Shown here piece after piece: positions 52,448 to 60,808 of a DNA stretch of 64,000 nt (position 1 is its first letter; each line of letters opens with the position of its first letter). The notes below the pieces were generated by a model, which saw nothing but the letters and a program-made list of their open reading frames with translations, made no database searches and was not told the DNA's origin. Location of the stretch: assembly GCF_039523735.1 (NCBI RefSeq), contig NZ_BAAAFW010000014.1:1-64000 (forward strand), in the 5' to 3' direction. Origin of the DNA: Tatumella punctata. Lineage in GTDB: Bacteria; Pseudomonadota; Gammaproteobacteria; Enterobacterales; Enterobacteriaceae. The position numbers and the translations under genes are program-made.

Positions 52448-53707
52448 TTATTTAACGACTACGTTCTCCATTGGCGGAATAAAGCCGTAATCGAATTCTT
52501 TGACCATAAAGGTACGGTTGCCTTCGATTTTGATTTGTACGGTCGGCGCTTCAGTACCACCAATCCGGTACTCTCCGTCGTAGTCACCATTGCTGGTCGG
52601 TACGGTATCGATAAACGATGTCACCAGGCCATTTGGCATCACACAGTGTGAATAGGTCTGTAATGGCTGAGAGGACGGATTACCTAATACCAGTCCGGAA
52701 CCGTTCAGCGGCTCATAAGGCCCGAACAGTGAATCACTGACAAAACCGTATACACCGTCAGGACCTGTCAGGTTATCCGCATAAGTTGATTTATGACTGA
52801 TGGTGAACAGGTAGTATTTACCATCTTTAAACACAAAGTGCGGACGTTCAGTCTGGTCATTGACACCAACCGCAGTAATCAGCGGTGGCAGCAACTGCCA
52901 GTCATTACCTTCTTTATCTTTGGCGGCTGCCAGTCCGATACAACCGGTCTGATAGCGTGCACCACCGACATCGTCATAACCCGGGGGAATATCACCCATA
53001 TCATCGCTGGTAATGACATGTGAACCGCGTTCTCCGGCGACGTTCCCTTCAAACACCATATACAGGTTGCCATCGTTCGGGTCGATGAACGGGCTCGGGT
53101 CGCGGAAACCCCAGTAAGGGTTTTGTTGTTCGGTCTGGTAGTAGAAACCATCGGCAGAAAACAGCTCGATAACTTCTTCGAAACCGGACAGCGTCACACC
53201 ACGGTTATCGGCAGCAATTTTACCTTTAACTTTAACGATAGTCGCGCCCGGAGTGACACAGGTGTAATACAGCTCAATATCACCATCTTCGTTCAGCAGG
53301 ATAGGAGTACCCGCCCATTCACGGGTGGTGGGTGATACACCTTCAGCCATTACCCGTCCGCCAAATGTCCAGTTAGTACTGTCTTTAGAGTACCAGTAAC
53401 AGATACGGGCACGGCCATGACGGTTGTTCCAGTCCGTATAAATGTCGTAATTACCGTTGGCATCCAGATATTCAGATGGCTGACGATCTGCGGTCAGGGT
53501 AAAAATAACTGACCAGCCATTCACTGATACAATGTTACCGTCGTATTTACGCAGCGGCAGAGTATCCCAGATAAATACTTCATCGCTCATGACCGGGAAG
53601 TCAATGCTGACCACTGGCTGAGTGGTGGTAGGATCATCCGCTTTGACTTTAAGTGCATCCGCACGGCTCCAGGCAGTAGTCTGAACTTTATCTTGTAAAT
53701 TTTTCAT
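52448..53707 (-). CDS. lsc: levansucrase (GH68), copy 2
   Basis: 419 residues, GH68. The nucleophile Asp48 is in F-I-W-D-T, the transition-state stabiliser in G-F-R-D-P-S-P-F and the acid/base Glu in Q-T-E-R-P-H-F. It splits sucrose and polymerises fructose to levan outside the cell. Like Gram-negative levansucrases of Erwinia, Rahnella and Pseudomonas it has no signal peptide. Very similar to copy 1 at 55064-56311, differing at scattered positions and by a small insertion near the C-terminus (T-S-N-G-D-Y-D-G-E-Y). It starts after ACGGAGGT and has its own leader and terminator. Confidence 0.95.
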   Translation of the reverse strand: MKNLQDKVQTTAWSRADALKVKADDPTTTQPVVSIDFPVMSDEVFIWDTLPLRKYDGNIVSVNGWSVIFTLTADRQPSEYLDANGNYDIYTDWNNRHGRARICYWYSKDSTNWTFGGRVMAEGVSPTTREWAGTPILLNEDGDIELYYTCVTPGATIVKVKGKIAADNRGVTLSGFEEVIELFSADGFYYQTEQQNPYWGFRDPSPFIDPNDGNLYMVFEGNVAGERGSHVITSDDMGDIPPGYDDVGGARYQTGCIGLAAAKDKEGNDWQLLPPLITAVGVNDQTERPHFVFKDGKYYLFTISHKSTYADNLTGPDGVYGFVSDSLFGPYEPLNGSGLVLGNPSSQPLQTYSHCVMPNGLVTSFIDTVPTSNGDYDGEYRIGGTEAPTVQIKIEGNRTFMVKEFDYGFIPPMENVVVK

Positions 53708-53790
53708 AATTAAAAACCTCCGTAGTTAAGTGAGGCTTCATAAAAACACGCCGGAGAAATAAAAAAAATCAGTCACTGATTTGCCAGCTT

Positions 53791-53835
53791 TCACACAACA
53801 AACACAATGAAAATTAAGGAGTTTATGTTGTGTGG
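53791..53835. promoter_or_regulatory. dyad element in the leader of levansucrase copy 2
   Basis: CACACAACA (53792-53800) and TGTTGTGTG (53826-53834) form perfect inverted arms around a 25-base spacer, 85-127 nt upstream of the start codon. The same arms recur at the same distance before copy 1, while the spacer sequence differs. This conservation suggests an operator or structured leader shared by both genes. Confidence 0.65.
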
Positions 53836-54463
53836 TGGCAGGAAAAAATAACATCGTTTGTGAATAAATAAGCGGGATGACATGCTGTTCTGTTTTTTTA
53901 TTTTTCCTGCCAGAAAAATAACCCTCCCGTGATAAGAAATATTATTTTTCAGATAATCGGATGTCGTGAAATAGCCTGTTGCAGAAACAATAACGTAAAA
54001 AGACTTGCGGGCAGGAATGGTGAGCAGTTGCCTGATGGTGTCTTATCACCGACCAACACTGATTGCAGAGATCCGTACTTAATCCGGCTCGCGGCTCAGT
54101 ACAATTCAGAATGAAGACTGAAAACGAAATTGTATTTCAATGGAATTGCCATCGGGAAAATGAATAGCCACCCGGCAGCCATAAAGTAAACCCGCTTAAC
54201 GGAAGGTGGTGATGTGCGGTGGTCATTGATTGCGGGTTTCGGCCGGATAATTGCTGGCTGTTATGGGGTTTACGCGCCTTCCTGTGGTGATCCTTAGCGA
54301 AATCTTCCCTCAGCAAACACCTGAATGGACCATAAAGAGAGGGGGTTCCGGCAGTCGGCAAAACGATAATCGCGGTGTTTTATGATACGCCGGTGATAAA
54401 AGGAGAAGGGTCACTGAGCAGAGGCTGGTTTTCCGGACCCGGAGGAGGAAAAATATAAAAAAA
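53836..54463. other. gene-free spacer between the two levansucrase units
   Basis: No supported gene on either strand. The A+T-rich part near the dyad (53840-53960) should include the copy 2 promoter on the minus strand. The rest (54000-54450) is mixed and may be decayed phage or duplicated DNA; no levansucrase or phage motif could be read. Confidence 0.4.
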
Positions 54464-54487
54464 CAGGCCGGGAAAATTCCCGGCCTG
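54464..54487 (-). terminator. Rho-independent terminator of the levansucrase-holin unit
   Basis: CAGGCCGGGAA/TTCCCGGCCTG, an 11-bp stem with a two-base loop; on the minus strand it is followed by TTTTTTTATATTTTT. It lies about 230 nt downstream of the holin stop and fits as the end of the lsc copy 1-holin transcript. Confidence 0.88.
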
Positions 54488-54568
54488 ATGCTGTAAGGCA
54501 CTTACAGAGCCCGGTACTGTTACTGATAACAGACAGGGTACTCCGGGTGACTTATGTAAACCACGATG

Positions 54569-54604
54569 TTAACAAATATTAGAAATGCCCTATAATGTAT
54601 AGGG
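54569..54604 (+). promoter_or_regulatory. candidate plus-strand promoter with palindromic -10 region
   Basis: TTAACA (54569-54574), 16 bases, then TATAAT (54591-54596) inside the perfect palindrome CCCTATA-ATG-TATAGGG (54588-54604). Transcription would run toward and antisense to the holin gene. It could drive an antisense RNA or the 26-codon frame at 54652-54732. No experimental support. Confidence 0.35.
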
Positions 54605-54715
54605 TTATGTGGTGATAACTCAGTATTCCCCATAAAAATTTATAACCAAGGATGAGCACAGAGCCCCCTTACCCGGCCGGATATTTACCCGCAGCGATCA
54701 AGCGCCGTGAAGAAA

Positions 54716-55021
54716 TCAGATTCGTTTCATAATAATGCGATTGATCCAGAAGCTGATTTTTTTAACACCCATAAATCCGATAAAACCGCCAACCGAAACA
54801 GTCAGCTGGCTGGAAACACCTAAATAATTCATCAGAGATACGGAGACAAAGGTAAGGCAGCCACAGATCCCGCCTTCAAGTAAGGTTTCTATAATATTTC
54901 GTCCCGAATAGATCATCCGTAATAAAGCCATAAAGACGGAAATAAAAACCCCGAAAAAAACCGAATCTCCGCGAGCCACACCTTTAACCGCATTCACGAT
55001 ATTATTTATGTCCACAGTCAT
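54716..55021 (-). CDS. phage-type holin downstream of levansucrase copy 1
   Basis: 101 residues. Three hydrophobic segments (about 20-42, 50-68, 72-95) with a short polar N-terminus V-D-I-N-N-I-V-N-A-V-K-G and a basic C-terminus I-N-R-I-I-M-K-R-I fit a class I/III phage holin of the lambda/superfamily III type; the central E-T-L-L-E-G-G-I-C-G-C-L-T resembles the corresponding region in those families. Holins make inner-membrane lesions and in some bacteria aid release of leaderless enzymes. It starts 42 nt after the levansucrase stop on the same strand, so an operon is likely. No endolysin or spanin gene is near. Confidence 0.72.
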   Translation of the reverse strand: MTVDINNIVNAVKGVARGDSVFFGVFISVFMALLRMIYSGRNIIETLLEGGICGCLTFVSVSLMNYLGVSSQLTVSVGGFIGFMGVKKISFWINRIIMKRI

Positions 55022-55034
55022 TTTCCCGATAAAA

Positions 55035-55052
55035 GCGCGACATCAGCCGCGC
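55035..55052 (-). terminator. weak stem-loop between levansucrase copy 1 and the holin gene
   Basis: On the minus strand GCGCG/CGCGC, a five-bp stem with an eight-base loop, then TTTTAT. It is too weak for full termination and may set a low holin-to-enzyme ratio. Confidence 0.4.
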
Positions 55053-55063
55053 GGTATTGTTAA

Positions 55064-56311
55064 TTACCTGACAACAACGTTTTCAGTTGGCGGAATAAAG
55101 CCATAATCAAGCTCTTTCACCATAAACGTCTGGTTGCCTTTTATTTTCAGCTGAACAGTCGGTGCTTCTGTCCCGCCGACACGATAACCGCCATCGGATT
55201 CAGGCACACTGTCAATAAATGAGGTCACCAGACCATTAGGCATCACGCAGTGCGAATAAGTCTGATAAGGCTGAGAAGACGGATTGCCGAGAACTAATCC
55301 GGAACCATTTAATGGCTGGTAAGGGCCAAATAATGAATCACTGACAAAACCATAAACACCATCAGGGCCGGAAACACCATCACCGTAAGTATATTTATGG
55401 CTGATAGTAAACAGATAATACTTTCCGTCTTTAAATACAAAATGCGGACGTTCCGTCTGATCGTTAACCCCCACGGCAGTAATTAGTGGCGGTAATAATT
55501 GCCAGTCATTACCTTCTTTATCTTTGGCAACGGCAAATCCGATACAGCCGGTCTGGTAACGTGAACCCCCGACATCTTCGTAACCGGGAGGGATATCACC
55601 CATATCGTCGCTGGTAATAATATGTGACCCGCGCTCTCCGGCAACGTTGCCTTCAAATACCATATACAGGTTGCCATCTTTCGGGTCGACAAACGGGCTG
55701 GGGTCACGGAATCCCCAGTAGGCATTTTGCTGCTCTGTCTGATAGAGGAATCCGTCCGCAGAGAACAATTCGGTGACCTGAGTGAACCCTGAAAGGGTTA
55801 CGCCACGGCCATCTGCCGCTATTTTTCCTTTCACTTTGACAATGGTCGCACCAGGGGTAACACAGGTGTAATACAGCTCAATATCACCCTGTTCGTTTAC
55901 CAGTACAGGGGTACCGGCCCATTCACGGGTTGTCGGGGAAACCCCTTCGGCCATGACTTTCCCGCCATAGATCCAGTTCTTACTGTCTTTTGCATACCAG
56001 TAGCAGATACGGGCACGGCTGTGACGATTGGTCCAGTCACTGTCAATATCATAATTACCGTCAGCATCTTTATATACTTCTGGCTGACGCTCGGCAGTCA
56101 GGGTGAAAATGACAGACCAGCCGTTTACCGAAATAATATTCCCGTCATATTTCTTTAATGGCATTGTATCCCAGATAAAAAGCTCATCACTCATTACCGG
56201 GAAATCAAGGCCAACCAGCGGCTGAGTCGTTGTCGGATCATCACTGTGAACTTTCAGGGCGTCAGCACGGCTCCAGGCAGTCGTTTTCACTTTATCGATT
56301 AAGTTTTTCAT
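55064..56311 (-). CDS. lsc: levansucrase (GH68), copy 1
   Basis: 415 residues from the ATG after ACGGAGGT; the open frame continues 32 codons upstream with no homology. The GH68 catalytic residues are intact: Asp48 in F-I-W-D-T, G-F-R-D-P-S-P-F and Q-T-E-R-P-H-F. No signal peptide. It shares most residues with copy 2, so this is a duplication, but the codons have diverged noticeably. A holin follows at 42 nt and an Ogr-type activator lies divergently upstream. Synthesises levan from sucrose. Confidence 0.95.
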   Translation of the reverse strand: MKNLIDKVKTTAWSRADALKVHSDDPTTTQPLVGLDFPVMSDELFIWDTMPLKKYDGNIISVNGWSVIFTLTAERQPEVYKDADGNYDIDSDWTNRHSRARICYWYAKDSKNWIYGGKVMAEGVSPTTREWAGTPVLVNEQGDIELYYTCVTPGATIVKVKGKIAADGRGVTLSGFTQVTELFSADGFLYQTEQQNAYWGFRDPSPFVDPKDGNLYMVFEGNVAGERGSHIITSDDMGDIPPGYEDVGGSRYQTGCIGFAVAKDKEGNDWQLLPPLITAVGVNDQTERPHFVFKDGKYYLFTISHKYTYGDGVSGPDGVYGFVSDSLFGPYQPLNGSGLVLGNPSSQPYQTYSHCVMPNGLVTSFIDSVPESDGGYRVGGTEAPTVQLKIKGNQTFMVKELDYGFIPPTENVVVR

Positions 56312-56390
56312 TTTAAACCTCCGTAATTGAATGAGGTTTAATAAGAGCACGTCGGAAAATATAATTAAAACGTATTCTATTTTGTAATAA

Positions 56391-56432
56391 CCCACACAAC
56401 AAAACACGTTATAAAAAAATACATTGTTGTGT
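56391..56432. promoter_or_regulatory. dyad element in the leader of levansucrase copy 1
   Basis: ACACAACA (56394-56401) and TGTTGTGT (56425-56432) form inverted arms around a 23-base spacer, extended by CCC on the left and GGG after a three-base bulge on the right. Distance to the start codon (about 83-121 nt) equals that of copy 2. It sits between lsc and the divergent ogr gene. Confidence 0.65.
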
Positions 56433-56603
56433 AGTGGGTGACAGACCAGATAATGATAGCTTTGTTTGGGAGGATAAATAAGTATCTACAGCCAGATAAA
56501 AAGAAGATAGAATCTTTAATTTATTAATAATCATTAATGCAGTGATTGATCAATTATACCTCTTTTTGTTTTAAAATTATTCAGTGAAAAATAGGTGGTA
56601 CTT

Positions 56604-56798
56604 ATGATGCGTTGCCCGATCTGTAACAAGCCGGCCCACACTCGTACAAGCCGTTACTTAACCGATACAACCAAGGAAGCATACTATCAGTGTCAGGATA
56701 TAACCTGCTCCTGCACGTTTAAAACAATAGAGAGTCTGGAGCGAATTATATGTGCACCGATGGCAAGAAAGGAACAACGGACAATCGCTGCCATCTAG
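56604..56798 (+). CDS. ogr: Ogr/Delta-family phage late-gene activator homologue
   Basis: 64 residues from ATG 56604 after AGGTGG (ATG 56607 and GTG 56595 are alternatives). The zinc finger is C-P-I-C near residues 4-7 and C-Q-D-I-T-C at 30-35, with the hallmark H-T-R-T-S-R-Y-L-T-D-T-T-K-E-A-Y-Y-Q-C of P2 Ogr, P4 Delta and Serratia NucC. These proteins bind upstream of phage late promoters and recruit RNA polymerase. No other P2-like structural gene is in the window. It is divergent from levansucrase copy 1 and may activate it. Confidence 0.88.
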   Translation: MMRCPICNKPAHTRTSRYLTDTTKEAYYQCQDITCSCTFKTIESLERIICAPMARKEQRTIAAI

Positions 56799-56953
56799 GA
56801 ATAATCTTATTATTATTTTAATTTTGAACTTTTCATAATTTTTGAAAAAAGGACAGGGTGTTAGTCGTAAGAAGTGATGGAATGAATTTTTTCCGGCCGG
56901 AAATGTAGCTACATTTTATCCTTCATTACCCTGAAAATGGCATTCACAGGGAT

Positions 56954-56982
56954 AAACAGCAGTATAAAAACGACTGCTGTTT
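56954..56982 (+). terminator. stem-loop downstream of ogr
   Basis: AAACAGCAGT/ACTGCTGTTT, a ten-bp stem with a nine-base loop, followed by ATTCATTT, 155 nt after the ogr stop. Confidence 0.6.
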
Positions 56983-57217
56983 ATTCATTTCAATAATTTA
57001 GTTTAATGAATTGTTTTTATTTTGTTAATTATTGTTTTGTTTTGATTAAGTAATTCCCCGATAGTTTTAGTCTGCCAGCGATTATGTTAACCGCTTTTAC
57101 TGTTCAATGGGTTGTCGGCCAATACTGCTACTGACAGCATTAACAGCCATGCCACAACCTCCCGAAGGCCCGGATGTCTGCAGCTGAGAGGTTCACAAAT
57201 TTACCCCTCCCACTATT

Positions 57218-57253
57218 GATAATGGTTATCATTTTGATATAGATTATCATTCC
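57218..57253. promoter_or_regulatory. tandem Fur boxes upstream of the heme receptor
   Basis: GATAATGGTTATCATTTTG (57218-57236) matches the 19-bp Fur consensus at most positions, and GATATAGATTATCATTCC (57236-57253) is a second, overlapping copy. They lie about 108-143 nt upstream of the receptor start, predicting iron repression of the whole heme operon. Confidence 0.88.
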
Positions 57254-57360
57254 CCAAAAAAGAGGCGAATAAACGCACAATCTATCAGGGGATAATCAAA
57301 TCATTCGTTTGCATTTATCTGCCGGCAAACGACATTTTTGGCGTGTCTGGACTTTTTACT

Positions 57361-59715
57361 ATGCATAAATTTATAAATCAGGGCAAAATCAAACCCGTAT
57401 TATTTCAGGTTACCGCAATTGCGATCTCGGTACATGCTGCCTGTAGCTTAGCAGCAACGGACAGCCCCTCTGCCGGAGATGATCAGGACGCCGGGGCTCA
57501 AATTACCGTCCGGGCGGCAGCTCCACAGCTCAGGGCTGATAACCGGAAAACACTCACCGCAGAGCAGATGCAGAAACAGGGGGCGAATGATTTTGGCAGC
57601 TTAATGCGCTACCAGACGCTGGTCAGTGCGACCGGCGCCAGTGGCGGATCCGGTAACGGTAAGAGTGGCTTTGACCGCGGCGGCTATACGGGATACAACA
57701 TCCGGGGCATGGAAAGTAACCGTGTCGGCATTGATGTGGATGGCGTGGAATTACCTTCAGCAACCGGCCGGGGGTATGTTGGTCGTACAGGAGTAAATAC
57801 CTTTGGTATCGGGCGTGATTATATTGATCCCTATCTGTTCGGTGTCATGGATATTGATGCCGGCGCGACCGCGGTTTCCCAGCCGAATACCTCTATTGGC
57901 GGGATCGTATCTTTCCGTACCAAATCTCCTGATGATTATCTGAGTCCTGATAAATCAAGTTATTTTGGCTATCAGTCCGATTACGACTCTTCCGACCGTG
58001 GCTGGCACAACGGTATTACTGCGGCGGCGGGAGACGAAGCACTGCGCGGAATTTTTGTCCTCAGCCGGCGTGATGGCCAGCAAACCCGGAATAACAGCGG
58101 AACCCTGTCTGCCTATCCTGCTAACTGGCATTCGACGGCATTTCTGGCCACGGGTATCTGGCAGCCTGATGATTTGCACACACTGACAGGTACCTTCAGT
58201 TACTACGATAAAACCAATCACACCCACTATGATACCTGGGATTCCGGCGGTACCGCTGTTATTGGTACCAGTCACCAGTCCAGCGCGACCCGGCGTGCAG
58301 GGATAAATCTGCAGGATGAATATACGCCGTTAACTACGTGGATTGATTCACTGACCACCCGTTTTTACTGGCAAAAAACCCATGCTCATGACAATACTCT
58401 GGCTCCCTACGATACCGGTGTGATTGGCCGGACTCATTCTGACTACAATACAGACAGTATCGGATTGAGCAGTGAATGGCGTAAAACTACAGGGCGTCAT
58501 GAGCTGAGTGCTGGTCTGAATGCCAGCGAAGATACGACCAAACGCCCGTTCAGCCAGTCGCCGCTACCACTGGCCTATTATTCGGTAATGCAGCCTGAAG
58601 CAGACAGTAAATCTACCCGACTCGGCGCTTTTGTCCGCGATCGGATCAACTTTGCTATCCGGGAGCATAATTTCGCGATTACGCCGGGAGTCCGTGTTGC
58701 CTACCAGAAAACCAGACCACAGAACCTCTCTTCACTGACTGCCGGTAGTTCGGTACTGACAACGGACGCGGTCAGTACCCTGTACGGTTCAGGCAGCAGT
58801 GATACTCAGATATTACCGTCTCTGACCCTGCAATACTCCCTGAATCCGCAATTACTGACCTATATTAAGTATCAGCGCGGCGCTGAGTTTCCGAATGCCA
58901 GCCAGCTTTATGGCTCATGGAACCTGGGATCCAGTTATGCGGGACGCGGGCAATATGCCCTGATTGGTAATTCAGCCCTGAAAACCGAAACCAGTAATAA
59001 CTTTGAATGGGGCCTGACCGGGCAATTGATCCCCGGGGTGACTTTCAGCGGTTCCTTGTTCTATAACCAGTACGATAATTTTATTGCTTATACACGTTAT
59101 AACCGCAGCAGCTCACCGGGCATGTTCAGCCGTGTACCGTCCAATATCTACACTATTTACCAGGCCGAAAACCGGGATAAAGCCTTTATCTATGGTGGTG
59201 AAATCAATACCCGAATCAATATCGGCCACTGGGTCGACTCTGCTGATGGTCTGAGCGCCAGTCTGGCGCTGGGTTATACACAAGGCAAATCGAAGTCCTC
59301 TCTGAGTGGTGACAGCTATACCGATCTGGACAGTGTGGCGCCGATGAAGGCCGTGGCGGGAGTGGCGTGGGATGATCCATCAGGCCGCTGGGGGAGTGCG
59401 GTAACCGCGACCTTTGTGAAGGGAAAACAGGCGCAGCAAACCACACGAGATACCATCACTACCGGTACGGTTACCTCACAGGACAGCCCTTATATGCGCA
59501 TCCCGGGCTACGGTATGGTCGATGCCACCGCATACTGGCGGGTGACGAAAAATGTCAAACTGAGCGGTGGTGTCTATAACATTACGGACCGTAAATATAT
59601 TGATTATCTGAGCAGCCGTGAACTGAAAACCTCCACGCCACAGGATCGTAATAATGTTGCGTTAGCCGTGATGCCGGGCCGTACTTTCCAGCTCGGACTG
59701 AACGTCGATTTCTGA
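57361..59715 (+). CDS. hmuR: TonB-dependent outer-membrane heme/hemoprotein receptor
   Basis: About 784 residues with an N-terminal signal region ending near C-S-L-A-A, a TonB-box-like I-T-V-R-A, a plug domain (Y-N-I-R-G-M-E-S-N-R-V-G-I-D-V-D-G-V) and a 22-strand barrel ending L-G-L-N-V-D-F, the usual terminal Phe. The heme-receptor region that in HemR reads F-R-A-P...N-P-N-L is here R-G-A-E-F-P-N-A-S-Q-L-Y-G and G-N-S-A-L-K-T-E-T-S, so it belongs to a divergent branch. It heads the operon with hmuSTUV. ATG 57361 is preferred to GTG 57343. Confidence 0.87.
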   Translation: MHKFINQGKIKPVLFQVTAIAISVHAACSLAATDSPSAGDDQDAGAQITVRAAAPQLRADNRKTLTAEQMQKQGANDFGSLMRYQTLVSATGASGGSGNGKSGFDRGGYTGYNIRGMESNRVGIDVDGVELPSATGRGYVGRTGVNTFGIGRDYIDPYLFGVMDIDAGATAVSQPNTSIGGIVSFRTKSPDDYLSPDKSSYFGYQSDYDSSDRGWHNGITAAAGDEALRGIFVLSRRDGQQTRNNSGTLSAYPANWHSTAFLATGIWQPDDLHTLTGTFSYYDKTNHTHYDTWDSGGTAVIGTSHQSSATRRAGINLQDEYTPLTTWIDSLTTRFYWQKTHAHDNTLAPYDTGVIGRTHSDYNTDSIGLSSEWRKTTGRHELSAGLNASEDTTKRPFSQSPLPLAYYSVMQPEADSKSTRLGAFVRDRINFAIREHNFAITPGVRVAYQKTRPQNLSSLTAGSSVLTTDAVSTLYGSGSSDTQILPSLTLQYSLNPQLLTYIKYQRGAEFPNASQLYGSWNLGSSYAGRGQYALIGNSALKTETSNNFEWGLTGQLIPGVTFSGSLFYNQYDNFIAYTRYNRSSSPGMFSRVPSNIYTIYQAENRDKAFIYGGEINTRINIGHWVDSADGLSASLALGYTQGKSKSSLSGDSYTDLDSVAPMKAVAGVAWDDPSGRWGSAVTATFVKGKQAQQTTRDTITTGTVTSQDSPYMRIPGYGMVDATAYWRVTKNVKLSGGVYNITDRKYIDYLSSRELKTSTPQDRNNVALAVMPGRTFQLGLNVDF

Positions 59716-59779
59716 TTATTTATTATCTGCCTTGTCGCTGCGGCAGGGCACTCAGGGAACAGAGAAGTAAGGAGCCTAT

Positions 59780-60808
59780 ATGAACACAGTTTATCAGCAA
59801 TATCTGCAATTAAAGCGACAACATCCGTCAGTCCGTGCACGGGATCTGGCAAAAATGATCGGTATCAGTGAGGCCGCACTGCTGCAGGCCAGAATGGCTG
59901 AAGGCGTACAGCAGTTGCGTGCCGATTTCCCGGCATTACTGGAGGCCCTGGAAGGGGTCGGGGAAACCAAAAATATTTCCCGCAATGAGTATGCGGTTCA
60001 TCAACAGACCGGCAGCTACCATAATCTGCATATTGGCCCCCGGGCAGGGCTGGTCCTTAACCCGCGCCAGCTGGATTTACGTTTCTTTATCTCTGAATGG
60101 CAAAGTGCTTTTTATCTTCAGGAGCAGACAGCCGGTGGTGAACGGAAAAGTATTCAGATCTTTGATGATAAGGGAGCGGCAGTACTAAAAATTTATACCA
60201 CCGGAAAGACAGATCTTCCGGCCTGGCAGGCACTGATCACCCGGTTTGTGCTGCCACATCCGCAAATACTGTCACTGAATACTACTCCGGCGGCAGAGTT
60301 TTCTGAGCAATTTGATGCACAACAGGTTGAGCAGGAATGGCGTGAAATGACCGATGTACATCAGTTTTTCCGTTTGCTTGGTCGTCATAATATCAGCAGA
60401 CAGCAGGCTTTTTCGGCAGTCAGTAATGATCTGGCGCAACAGGTCGGCCCACAGGCACTGGGACAGTTGCTGGCGCTGGTGCAGCAGGCCGGCAACGAAA
60501 TTATGATTTTCACCGCTAACCGTGGCTGTACGCAGATCTTCACCGGCGTTATCGGGAACATCACCTCCCGGGAAGGCTGGCTGAATATATTTAACCGGGA
60601 CTTTACCCTGCATCTTCAGGATCAGCAGATTGCGGAAAGCTGGATCACCCGTAAGCCGACCGCTGACGGACATGTCACCAGTCTGGAATTATTTGCTGCC
60701 GACGGCAGGCAGATAATCCAGCTTTATGGACAGCGCAGTGAGGGAAATCCGGAACAGCGGCAGTGGCGTGAGCAGATCGAATCCCTCACCGGAGACCTGG
60801 CCGTATGA
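59780..60808 (+). CDS. hmuS: heme-degrading/heme-carrier protein HmuS (HemS)
   Basis: 342 residues, the usual HemS/HmuS/ChuS length, built of two homologous halves. Recognisable blocks: R-A-R-D-L-A-K-M-I-G-I-S-E-A-A-L near the start, Y-A-V-H-Q-Q-T-G-S-Y-H-N-L and N-R-G-C-T-Q-I-F-T-G in the second half. It binds cytoplasmic heme and either opens the ring or hands it on. The ATG follows AAGGAG; the stop overlaps hmuT by 4 nt. Confidence 0.9.
   Translation: MNTVYQQYLQLKRQHPSVRARDLAKMIGISEAALLQARMAEGVQQLRADFPALLEALEGVGETKNISRNEYAVHQQTGSYHNLHIGPRAGLVLNPRQLDLRFFISEWQSAFYLQEQTAGGERKSIQIFDDKGAAVLKIYTTGKTDLPAWQALITRFVLPHPQILSLNTTPAAEFSEQFDAQQVEQEWREMTDVHQFFRLLGRHNISRQQAFSAVSNDLAQQVGPQALGQLLALVQQAGNEIMIFTANRGCTQIFTGVIGNITSREGWLNIFNRDFTLHLQDQQIAESWITRKPTADGHVTSLELFAADGRQIIQLYGQRSEGNPEQRQWREQIESLTGDLAV

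Noticed and set aside
54000..54460. Possible endolysin or spanin gene to accompany the holin
   Set aside because: Short frames on both strands show no lysozyme, muramidase or lipobox motif.
56391..56460. Canonical Ogr site TGT-N12-ACA in the levansucrase leader
   Set aside because: Candidate TGT and ACA triplets are spaced 10 or 13, not 12, so no exact match.
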